A stretch of 48,959 nt of DNA from Streptomyces spinoverrucosus (GTDB lineage: Bacteria; Actinomycetota; Actinomycetes; Streptomycetales; Streptomycetaceae): the NCBI RefSeq assembly GCF_006539505.1, contig NZ_BJND01000010.1, positions 1 to 48,959 on the forward strand, read 5' to 3'. The notes beneath the pieces are model-generated. The model was given only the letters and a program-made list of their open reading frames with translations. It did not search any database and was not told where the DNA came from. The position numbers and the translations under genes were made by a program. This document shows positions 9,747 to 16,725 of this stretch, piece by piece (within the stretch, counting starts at the first letter, position 1; every line of letters begins with the position of its first letter).

Positions 9747-10187
9747 TCACCGTCCTCGGAGGAGGCGGTTCGCCGCCCGTCCGAACACCGAGCGGGCCGC
9801 GCGTTCCAGGGCGCCGTCGAGGAAGGGCGGCAGCAGGCGTACGCGGAGTTCCTCACGCCAGACCACATGGGCGCGGCCGCCCGGACCCGGGCGGACCTCG
9901 ATCTCCGCCCAGCCGCGCACGACCCGGCCGCGTTTGTCCAGACGGCACCGGCCGGGGGCGTCGTCGGTCGGCGGCTGCCAGACGGTGACCTCCATCCGGT
10001 CGTCGAACGCCAGCGGACCGAGGCCGGAGCGGGCCACGAACACCGTGCCCTCGTGGGTCGGTTCGGGGGTGAGCACGGTGACGCGGGTCAGCGGGACGAC
10101 ATCACCGTGCCGGGGCCAGTCCGTGAGCCGGCGCCAGGCCTCGGGCGGGGACAGGGGAGCCGTGCGTTCGAGGAGGAAGGTGGCCAC
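9747..10187 (-). CDS. SRPBCC-family (START-like) protein
   Basis: A 146-residue protein with the polyketide cyclase/SRPBCC ligand-binding fold: an N-terminal strand-helix (ERTAPLSPPEAWRRLTDWPRHGDVVPLT), alternating strands, and a long C-terminal helix with FLDGALERAARSVFGRAANRLL. Such proteins bind hydrophobic small molecules in a central cavity, and many have no known ligand. It starts at GTG 10187 with little sign of a Shine-Dalgarno, so it may be leaderless. It converges on xdhC with only 11 bases between the stops and has no clear functional link to its neighbours. Confidence 0.8.
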   Translation of the reverse strand: MATFLLERTAPLSPPEAWRRLTDWPRHGDVVPLTRVTVLTPEPTHEGTVFVARSGLGPLAFDDRMEVTVWQPPTDDAPGRCRLDKRGRVVRGWAEIEVRPGPGGRAHVVWREELRVRLLPPFLDGALERAARSVFGRAANRLLRGR

Positions 10188-10229
10188 GGGGCGATCTTAG
10201 GGCGCCATCCGTAAACCTTTCTGAGGGCG

Positions 10230-11105
10230 CTAGCGGTAGACCTTGCCCGGTTCGGCCTTCCCTGGTGCCAGCAGCTGAGGGACCGTCACGAACACGTAGC
10301 CGCGCTCCTTCAGGGCGTCGATGATGCCGGGTACCGCCGGCACGGTCCCCTTGTAGATGTCGTGCAGCAGGATGATGCCGTCCCGGCCCGCCTGGTCGAG
10401 GACGCGCTGCCGGATCAGTGCGGAGTCGTTGGTCGTGTAGTCCTTGGCGGTGACGCTCCACAGGACCTCGGCGAGACCGAGTTCGCGGCAGATGTCGTGC
10501 ACGGTGTCGTTCGTACGGCCCTGGGGCGGGCGCATGAGGGTGGGGCGGCGGCCCGTGAGGCGCTCGATCTCCTCGTTGGGCCGCTGAAGTTCCTCGCGGA
10601 TCTCGTCCGGCTTCAGCCGGGTGAGGATCTTGTGGTCCCAGGTGTGGCTGGCTATCTCGTGGCCCTCGTCGGCCATCCGCCGGACCAGCTCCGGGTACTT
10701 CTCGATGTGCCGCTTGCCGAGCAGGAAGAAGGTCGCCGGGACCTGCTTCTCCTTCAGGATGTCGAGCAGGCGCGGGGAGTTCTCGCTGGGTCCTGCGTCG
10801 AAGGTGAGCGCGATGCACTTGGCGCGCCGGCAGTCGACGCTGCCGAAGGCGGCGGCCCTCTCGCCGGACGCGGCCTGGGCGCGGACCGCGCTGGGGGCGG
10901 TGGTGTCGAGGCTCGTGCAGCCGGTCAGGGCTAGCGGCAGGGAGAGGGCCGCGAGCAAAGTCGCGGCGGGGCGGAACGCGGTCCCCCGTCTTTCCGTCTT
11001 CCGGGACGGCTTGGACGGCTTGGACGGCTTGGACGGCTGGGCCGGCGAGAGCGGTCTGGTGCTGCGTGGTCTGATTCTGCGTCGGAGTCCTGGTCGGAGA
11101 GGCAT
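10230..11105 (-). CDS. lipoprotein polysaccharide deacetylase (NodB domain)
   Basis: About 291 residues. The N-terminus is Arg-rich and carries a short repeated Pro-Ser-Lys run (four PSK-type units). A hydrophobic segment and lipobox LALTGC follow (Cys near residue 62), so the protein is exported and lipid-anchored. The NodB catalytic domain has CIALTFDAGPSENS (motif 1; the usual second Asp position reads Ala-Gly), SHTWDH with the metal-binding histidines, RPPQG and a final LLHD motif. Such enzymes remove N- or O-acetyl groups from peptidoglycan or other surface glycans. The ATG at 11105 is used; an in-frame GTG at 11120 lies inside a palindromic operator. Regulation by that site is likely. 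Confidence 0.86.
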   Translation of the reverse strand: MPLRPGLRRRIRPRSTRPLSPAQPSKPSKPSKPSRKTERRGTAFRPAATLLAALSLPLALTGCTSLDTTAPSAVRAQAASGERAAAFGSVDCRRAKCIALTFDAGPSENSPRLLDILKEKQVPATFFLLGKRHIEKYPELVRRMADEGHEIASHTWDHKILTRLKPDEIREELQRPNEEIERLTGRRPTLMRPPQGRTNDTVHDICRELGLAEVLWSVTAKDYTTNDSALIRQRVLDQAGRDGIILLHDIYKGTVPAVPGIIDALKERGYVFVTVPQLLAPGKAEPGKVYR

Positions 11106-11112
11106 GCCGAGA

Positions 11113-11131
11113 CTATACACCGAGTGTATAG
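11113..11131. promoter_or_regulatory. palindromic operator at the deacetylase start
   Basis: A perfect inverted repeat, CTATACAC-CGA-GTGTATAG, 8 bases before the deacetylase ATG at 11105. AT-rich palindromes of this size and symmetry are typical dimeric repressor sites (TetR- or PadR-like). Its position over the start region suggests direct repression. No matching regulator gene is adjacent, so the protein may be encoded elsewhere. Confidence 0.6.
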
Positions 11132-11198
11132 ACGGGGTTTATAGCGGCCCGGAGCCTCCGAGTGTTTGAGGCGCCCGCACTCTGGCACCCGGGGACAC

Positions 11199-12200
11199 AT
11201 GACCACCGCCTACGCCGTGGTGATCCCTACGCTGGTCCGTGACACCCTCGCCGACTGCCTCGCCGCGCTGGCCGCCGCGACCGGCCCCCAGCCGCGCGAG
11301 ATCGTCCTGGTCGACGACCGGCCCGTCCCGGACCCGGGCTCGCTGGAGCATCCCCTGGACGTCCTCGGCGATCTTCAGGACCGTACGACCGTGCTGCACG
11401 GCGGCGGCCGCGGCCCCGCCGCCGCCCGCAACACCGGCCTGCGCGCGGTCGCCTCGCCCTGGGTCGCCTTCCTGGACGACGACGTGCAGGTCGGCCCGCA
11501 CTGGTGCGAGCAGCTGACCCAGGACCTGGCGGCCGCGAGCCCCGACACGGCGGGTGTGCAGGCTGTGATCGCCGTACCGCTGCCCGGGCGCCGCCGCCCC
11601 ACCGACTGGGAGCGCGAGACGGTGGCCCGCGCGCGGGCCCGCTGGGGCACCGTCGACATGGCCTACCGCACCGACGCCCTCAAGCAGGTCCGAGGCTTCG
11701 ACGAACGCTTCCTGCACGCCCACCGGGAGGACGTCGACCTGGCGCTGCGGCTTCTCGACGCCGGGTGGGGCATCCGGCAGGGGCGGCGCACCACACGGCA
11801 CCCGGTGCACCCCGTGGGCCGCTGGGCCTCGGTGACCGCCCAGCGCGGGCATGCCGACGACGCGCTCATGCTGCGGTTGCACGGCCCCGGGTGGTGGTCC
11901 AAGGCGGCCGCGCCGCGCGGTCGGATCCGCGTCCACCTCGCGGTGACGGCGGCGGGCGCGGCGGCGTGTGTGCTCGCGGGGGCTGGGCGTCGTACGGCCG
12001 CCGCCGTCGCCGCGTCGGTCTGGGCCGCGGGTACCGCGGAGTTCGCCTGGGCACGCATCGCACCGGGCCCACGCACCCGGGACGAGGTGACCACCCTGCT
12101 GGTGACCAGCGTGCTCATTCCCCCGACAGCCAGCTGGCACTGGCTGAACGGCCTGCGACGCCACCGGTACGCGCCGGCGTGGCGGGAGGTGGCGTTGTGA
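11199..12200 (+). CDS. family 2 glycosyltransferase with C-terminal membrane segments
   Basis: A 333-residue GT-A-fold enzyme. The start VVIPTLVRDTLADCL, the nucleotide-binding EIVLVDDRP and the metal-binding FLDDDVQVGP are family 2 hallmarks. Later FDERFLHAHREDVDLALRL matches the acceptor and catalytic-base region (ED motif). Two hydrophobic stretches at about residues 245-300 suggest membrane association. It probably adds a sugar to a surface glycan or glycolipid. I chose the ATG at 11199 after GGGGAC because translation from 11166 would add an unrelated tail. The stop overlaps a GTG (GTGA, 12197-12200) that begins a long repeat array, whose units resemble this gene's last codons (APAWREVAL). 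Confidence 0.88.
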   Translation: MTTAYAVVIPTLVRDTLADCLAALAAATGPQPREIVLVDDRPVPDPGSLEHPLDVLGDLQDRTTVLHGGGRGPAAARNTGLRAVASPWVAFLDDDVQVGPHWCEQLTQDLAAASPDTAGVQAVIAVPLPGRRRPTDWERETVARARARWGTVDMAYRTDALKQVRGFDERFLHAHREDVDLALRLLDAGWGIRQGRRTTRHPVHPVGRWASVTAQRGHADDALMLRLHGPGWWSKAAAPRGRIRVHLAVTAAGAAACVLAGAGRRTAAAVAASVWAAGTAEFAWARIAPGPRTRDEVTTLLVTSVLIPPTASWHWLNGLRRHRYAPAWREVAL

Positions 12201-12947
12201 GCTGGGTGTGGGGTGGGTTGGTGGGGGGGCGCCGTCCCGGATCCGCGCTGGTTTGGGGGGCGTGTCGTGGCCCGAGCCGCGTCGGCCTGGTGGGAGGTGC
12301 GTCGTGACCTGGATCCGCACCGGCCCGGCCGGACGTGGCGTTGTGGCCCGAGCCGTGTCGGTCTGGTGGGGGTGGCGCCGTGGCCCGGGTGTGGGGTGGC
12401 TTGGTGGGGGGGGCCGCCGTCCCGGATCCGCGCTGGTTTGGCGGGGGTGGCGTCGTGACCCGATCCGCACCTGCCCGGTGGGAGGCGGAGCCGTGACCCG
12501 GATCTGCACCGGCCCGGCGGACGTGGCGTCGTGACCCGAGCCGCATCGGCCTGGTGGGAGGTGGCGCTGTGACCCGGGTGCGGGGTGGTCTGGTGGTGGG
12601 TGGCGCGGTCCCGGGTCCGCGCTGGTCTGGTGGGGTGGCGTCGTGGCCCGAGCCGCGTCGGCCTGGTGGGAGGTGGCGCTGTGAGCTGGGTGCAGGGTGG
12701 TCTGGTGGTGGGTGGCGGCGTCCCGGGTCCGCGTTGGTTTGGCTGGGGTGGTCGTGGCCGATCCGCACCTGCCCGGTGGGAGGCGGAGCCGTGACCCGGA
12801 TCCGCACCGGCCCGGCCGGACGTGGCGTCGTGGCCCGAGCCGCGTCCGTCTGGTGGGAGGTGGCGCCGTGACCCGGATCTGCACCAGTCCGGCCGGACGT
12901 GGCGTCGTGACCCGAGCCGCACCGGCCCGGCGGGAGGCGGTGCCATG
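12200..12947 (+). repeat. degenerate tandem array of about 20 units of 33-39 bp
   Basis: Twenty head-to-tail units (mean 37.4 bp) fill the gap between the glycosyltransferase and the HAD remnant. Each unit ends in GTG or GTC, and the last ends in the HAD start ATG. Five unit types follow a higher-order pattern, C-D-A-B-A, C-D-E-B-A, C-D-A, C-D-E-B-A, B-A. C begins AGCTGGGTG or CCCGGGTG, D begins CCGGATCCGCG, A is CCCGAGCCGCGTCGGCCTGG plus GGGAGGTGG, B is CCCGGATCCGCACCGGCC plus GGACGTGG, and E is CGATCCGCACCTGCCC. Many junctions read GTGA, an overlapping start and stop, and type A and E units carry GGGAGG before the GTG. The array therefore looks like an amplified gene junction. No continuous reading frame crosses it. 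Confidence 0.9.
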
Positions 12948-13357
12948 AGTCGGATCCGTGCCGTGCTCCTCGACCGGGACGGAATCCTCGTCGAGGACGT
13001 CCCCGGCAACGCCGACCCCGACCGTGTCCGCCCCGTCGCCGGCGTCTACGAGGCGCTCGCGCTGTTGCGCTTCCATGGTGTGCGTACCGGCTTCCTCACG
13101 ACGACGGCTGCCACTGCCGCCCACCCGAGCCGGGCCTGATCCTCTGGGCCGCCGGACGCCTGTGCACGGCCCCCGCCGACTGCGCCGTGATCGGCGACAC
13201 CGACGCCCACATGGAGGCCGCCCGCCGGGCAGGCGCCCACGGGATCCTCGTCTCGACCGTCCGCCCCCAGGCAACCACCGCGCACACCGCCCCGGACCTG
13301 GGCACGGCGGTACGGGCCCTGCTGTCCGGCAGGCCGGTGTTCCGTATGTCCAGGTGA
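12945..13357 (+). pseudogene. HAD phosphatase remnant (GmhB-like histidinol/heptose-phosphatase family), deleted and frameshifted
   Basis: The first frame (12945-13139) encodes the HAD motif I region: RAVLLDRDGILVEDVPGN, then DRVRPVAGVYEALALLRFHG and TGFLT. The next block of the family, in a +2 frame from about 13109, encodes CHCRPPEPGLIL, then DCAVIGDTDAHMEAARRAGA and HGILV, ending at 13357. HAD-IIIA phosphatases normally have some 50 more residues between these parts, with the NQSG motif and the first zinc-loop cysteine. An internal deletion with a frameshift has therefore removed motif II, and the gene should be inactive. Its ATG overlaps the last unit of the repeat array (ATGA). It was probably once coupled to the glycosyltransferase as a sugar-phosphate phosphatase. 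Confidence 0.82.
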
Positions 13358-13524
13358 CCAACCGCCCGTGTTCGCCGGTCAGCCCCGAAGGCCGGCGACG
13401 AGGCCGACCGGACGCGACAACGGCGCCTCGCCACGGGTCACGTCCCGGTCGCTGCCCGGGCGTTTGCCCTTCGGACCTCGCCCGCGTTATGTGCGGGGGC
13501 GGGCCGCGTGAACGCCACTCGGGC

Positions 13525-14451
13525 TCACGCACGCCGTTCCCGGCCCCCCGTGACCCCCAGCGCCGCCGTCAGTGACTCCGCGCTGTCCCGTACGCCGGTG
13601 CCGTCTCGGAAGCGGTCCCGAGTTCGGAGGGCGGCGCCGCGGCCCGTGGTCAGGCACCAGTCCCACCACCGTTCCAGCTCGCGCGCGTCGAGCCGTTCGG
13701 CCGCGATCAGCGCGGGCCAGCCGCAGGCGCGTGCCTGCGCGGTCACCTTCGCGCCGCCTGTGACCGGGTCGACGGCCAGCGCCGGAGTGCCCGCCCGCAA
13801 CGCCAGGACCAGCCCGTGCAGCCGGTCCGTGACGACGAGGTCGAGGCGGTCGAGCACCGACGACAGCTGGGCGGGCGTCGCGCTCAGCCGCCAGTCGTGG
13901 GCGTCGAGCCGGGTCTCCAGCTCCAGCCGCGCACAGTCCTTCCCGGCCAGCCACCGGGTGACGGCGTCGGCGACCTCCGCGTGCCGCCGCCGCCCCGCGT
14001 ACTCGTGCTGACCGTGGGTGAGGATCACCCCGACCACCGGCCGGGCCGGGACGGCGGGCGCGCGGGCCGACAGGTCCACCAGCGGCTCGATCCCCGGGGC
14101 GTCCCGCGCCAGTACCTCGTGGAAACCGGCGGCCGCCGGGCCCGCGGGATCGACGACGGACGTACCGACGGCGATCCGCACACAGTGCGCGAACCGCCGG
14201 TGCAACTCCTCGACCTGCGGCCCGTGCACCGGCCCGCACACGAACACCAGATGGGAGTACGCCTCCGCCCGCACGCTCTCCAGATGCAGCGCCCCCGGCC
14301 GGAACCCCGGACTCCAGGCGACGTCGTACGCCAGCCCGGCCCGCTCCAGTACGTCCGCCACCCGCCGCAGGGCCAGCACGTCCCCGGCGGTCACCTCCCC
14401 GTCCCGGAAGCTGAACCACCCGGTGAGCAGGATCCGCCGCGGTTGCTCCAT
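13525..14451 (-). CDS. polysaccharide pyruvyl transferase family protein
   Basis: A 308-residue protein with the polysaccharide pyruvyl transferase fold. The N-terminal MEQPRRILLTGWFSFRDGEV plus GDVLALRRVADVL matches the Rossmann-like first half. The C-terminal signature DRLDLVVTDRLHGLVLALRAG and AVDPVTGG matches the conserved RLHG motif, which binds the phosphoenolpyruvate donor in characterised relatives. It may modify a cell-surface polymer together with the nearby glycosyltransferase, though it lies on the opposite strand. I used the ATG at 14451, since the frame stays open well upstream without homology. It follows the SpoIIE-type gene (stop at 14499) by 47 bases on the same strand and could be read through from it. 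Confidence 0.82.
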   Translation of the reverse strand: MEQPRRILLTGWFSFRDGEVTAGDVLALRRVADVLERAGLAYDVAWSPGFRPGALHLESVRAEAYSHLVFVCGPVHGPQVEELHRRFAHCVRIAVGTSVVDPAGPAAAGFHEVLARDAPGIEPLVDLSARAPAVPARPVVGVILTHGQHEYAGRRRHAEVADAVTRWLAGKDCARLELETRLDAHDWRLSATPAQLSSVLDRLDLVVTDRLHGLVLALRAGTPALAVDPVTGGAKVTAQARACGWPALIAAERLDARELERWWDWCLTTGRGAALRTRDRFRDGTGVRDSAESLTAALGVTGGRERRA

Positions 14452-14498
14452 GATGCCGACGGGTGCCCTGCGCCCCCGGCGGCCAATCGCCGTACCGC

Positions 14499-16565
14499 CT
14501 ACAAGGCGCGCGCCACGAGGAGGGCGACGTCGTCGTGGTCCTCCGGGTGACGCAGGCCGTACAGCAGCAGGTCGCAGGTCTCTTCGAGTGGCCGGTGGGG
14601 TTCGTCGAGGAAGGTGAGGAGGGTGTTCAGGCGGTCGTCGATGGGGTGGTGGCGGGTCTCGACGAGGCCGTCGGTGTAGAGGACCAGCAGGTCGCCGGGC
14701 TCCAGCTCGACCGTGCTGGGTTCGAAGGGAATGCCGCCGATGCCGAGTGGGGCCCCGGTGGGCAGGTCGAGCAGTTTGGGGGCCTGTCCGGGGCGGGCCA
14801 GCGCGGGCGGCATATGGCCCGCGTTGGCGATGCGGCACAGTCTGGTGCTCGGGTCGTACACCGCGTACACGCACGTGACGATGTAGTGCTCCAGATCGCA
14901 GGTGATCTTGTCGAGGTGCTGGAGCACGGCACCGGGTTCGAGATCGAGGTCCGCGTAGGCGACGGTCGCCGTACGCAGCCGGCCCATGGTGGCGGCGGCG
15001 TCGATACCGTTGCCCATGACGTCACCGACGACCAGGGCGGTCTTGTCGTCGGTCAGTCCGATCACGTCGTACCAGTCGCCGCCGACCTCGCTGGTGGCCT
15101 GCGCGGGCTGGTAGCGGGAGGCGAGCTCCAGGCCGGTGTGGTGCGGCGCGTGGTCGGGCAGCAGGCTGCGCTGGAGGGTGAGGGAGGTGTTGCGCACGCT
15201 CTGGAACCAGCGCGCGTTGTCGATGGCCACGGCGGCACGGCTGGCCAGCTCACTGGCCAGCACGACGTCGTCCTGGTCGAACGGCAGCGGATTGCGGGTG
15301 CGCTTGAGGTCGAGCGCGCCGAGCACCTCGCCGTGCGCGATCAGCGGCACCGCCAGATACGAGTGGATACCGGCCTGCGCCAGCAGCGCGCCCGCCTCGT
15401 CGTCCCGGGCGATCCGCGGCAGATCGTGGTCGCCGACATGCCGTACCAGAACCGGCCGGCCGGTGTGCACGCACAGCGTGACCAGGCGGTCGCCCTCGTA
15501 GGCGGCGACATCCCCGGGCGCGTCGGCGGCGCGCAGCGCCACCGTCGGGTGGGCCGCCTTGAGGGCGAGCGCGCGGAACAGCTCCGGCCCGTTGTCCGGC
15601 CGGCGGGAACTGCGGCAGGCCAGCGCGGAGTCCAGGACGTCCACGGCGACCACGTCGGCCAGCTCGGAGGCGGCGATGTCGGCCAGTTCGCGCGCGGTCT
15701 GCTCCACCTCCAGCGTGGTGCCGACCCGGGTCGAGGCGTCGGCGATGAGGGCGAGGCGCCGCCGGGCCCGGTCGGCCTCGGCGGCCGCGCGGTGCCGTTC
15801 GGTGACATCGACGACGGAGGTGGCCGCGCCCAGGATCCGCCCGCCGGGGTCCTCCAGCCGGTAGAACGACAGGGACCAGGCGTGCTCGTGCTCGGGATCG
15901 GTCGGCGGGCGGCCCACGTGGTACTGGTCGAGCAGCGGGGTGCCGGTGGTGAGCACCTGACGCAGGCAGGCCTCGATGGTGTCGATGTCCGGCAGGTGCA
16001 GGGTCTCCCGCAGATGCCGGCCGATGTGGTCCTCGGCGGGCACGCCGTCGATCCGCTCCAGTGCCGGGTTGACCAGGAGGTAGCGCAAGTCCGGGTCCAT
16101 CAGGGCCAGGCCGATCGGGGACTGGTTGATCAGCCGTTCGCACAGGGCGAGGTCGGTCTCGACGCGCTGGAGCAGGTTGTGGTCGGCGGCGAGGCCCAGG
16201 GCGTAGACATCACCGAGATCGTCCAGCAGCCGCATGTTGCGGAACTCCGTCAGGCGGGTGCTGCCGTCCTTGTGCCGGATCGGGAAGGTGCCGGCCCAGC
16301 TCCGGCCGGTCTCCAGCACCTCCGCGAACAGCTTGATCACGGCCGGCAGGTTCTCGGGGTGGACGAACAGCCGCGCCGCGTACGTGCCCAGCGCCTCCTC
16401 CGCGGTGTAGCCGAACAGCTCCTGGGCCTGCGGGGTCCAGAACACGATGCGCCCCTCGGCGTCGACCACCACCGCGGCCACGCTCAGCACGTCCAGCAGG
16501 CCGGTCGGTCTGGGCGTCTTGGAGTCGTAGTCATCCCCGTCTGGCTGGAAGGATTCGGCTGTCAT
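14499..16565 (-). CDS. PAS-PAS-GAF-SpoIIE protein phosphatase
   Basis: A 688-residue cytoplasmic sensor phosphatase. Two PAS domains (about residues 18-135, DVLSVAAVVVDAEGRIVFW, and about 140-260, INQSPIGLALMDPDLRYLLV) precede a GAF domain (about 275-445). The SpoIIE/PP2C catalytic domain (about 465-688) has LQRSLLPDHAPHHTG, then EVGGDWYDVI, VVGDVMGNGIDAAATM and LLVLYTDGLVETR. The acidic residues of these motifs bind the catalytic metals. Such enzymes dephosphorylate anti-anti-sigma factors in stress-response partner switching. A strong GGAGGAGGA precedes the ATG at 16565. Unlike its divergent neighbour it has no ATPase domain. The PAS and GAF ligands are unknown. Confidence 0.92.
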   Translation of the reverse strand: MTAESFQPDGDDYDSKTPRPTGLLDVLSVAAVVVDAEGRIVFWTPQAQELFGYTAEEALGTYAARLFVHPENLPAVIKLFAEVLETGRSWAGTFPIRHKDGSTRLTEFRNMRLLDDLGDVYALGLAADHNLLQRVETDLALCERLINQSPIGLALMDPDLRYLLVNPALERIDGVPAEDHIGRHLRETLHLPDIDTIEACLRQVLTTGTPLLDQYHVGRPPTDPEHEHAWSLSFYRLEDPGGRILGAATSVVDVTERHRAAAEADRARRRLALIADASTRVGTTLEVEQTARELADIAASELADVVAVDVLDSALACRSSRRPDNGPELFRALALKAAHPTVALRAADAPGDVAAYEGDRLVTLCVHTGRPVLVRHVGDHDLPRIARDDEAGALLAQAGIHSYLAVPLIAHGEVLGALDLKRTRNPLPFDQDDVVLASELASRAAVAIDNARWFQSVRNTSLTLQRSLLPDHAPHHTGLELASRYQPAQATSEVGGDWYDVIGLTDDKTALVVGDVMGNGIDAAATMGRLRTATVAYADLDLEPGAVLQHLDKITCDLEHYIVTCVYAVYDPSTRLCRIANAGHMPPALARPGQAPKLLDLPTGAPLGIGGIPFEPSTVELEPGDLLVLYTDGLVETRHHPIDDRLNTLLTFLDEPHRPLEETCDLLLYGLRHPEDHDDVALLVARAL

Positions 16566-16725
16566 CCCTGATCCTCCTCCTCCACCGGCCGGCGGAAGTG
16601 ACGACGTGCCCTTCCCATGCTGCCCCCGGCCCACTGCCTTGCCCAGTCCGGGAGCGGTGGGGCCGCCGGGGCCGTGCACATCGCACGGACAAGCAGGAAC
16701 ATGGTCCTGTAAAGGATGGGGACCA

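Noticed and set aside
12200..12947. CRISPR array
   Set aside because: The units are contiguous and degenerate with no unique spacers, and no cas genes are nearby.
12208..12948. Several rightward reading frames of 60-108 residues inside the repeat array
   Set aside because: Unit lengths vary from 33 to 39 bp, so no frame is kept through the array. The short frames are products of the repeats and show no family match.
11139..13532. Long leftward frame opposite the glycosyltransferase and repeat array
   Set aside because: It is Pro/Arg/Thr repetitive only because it reads the array backwards; no start signal or domain supports it.
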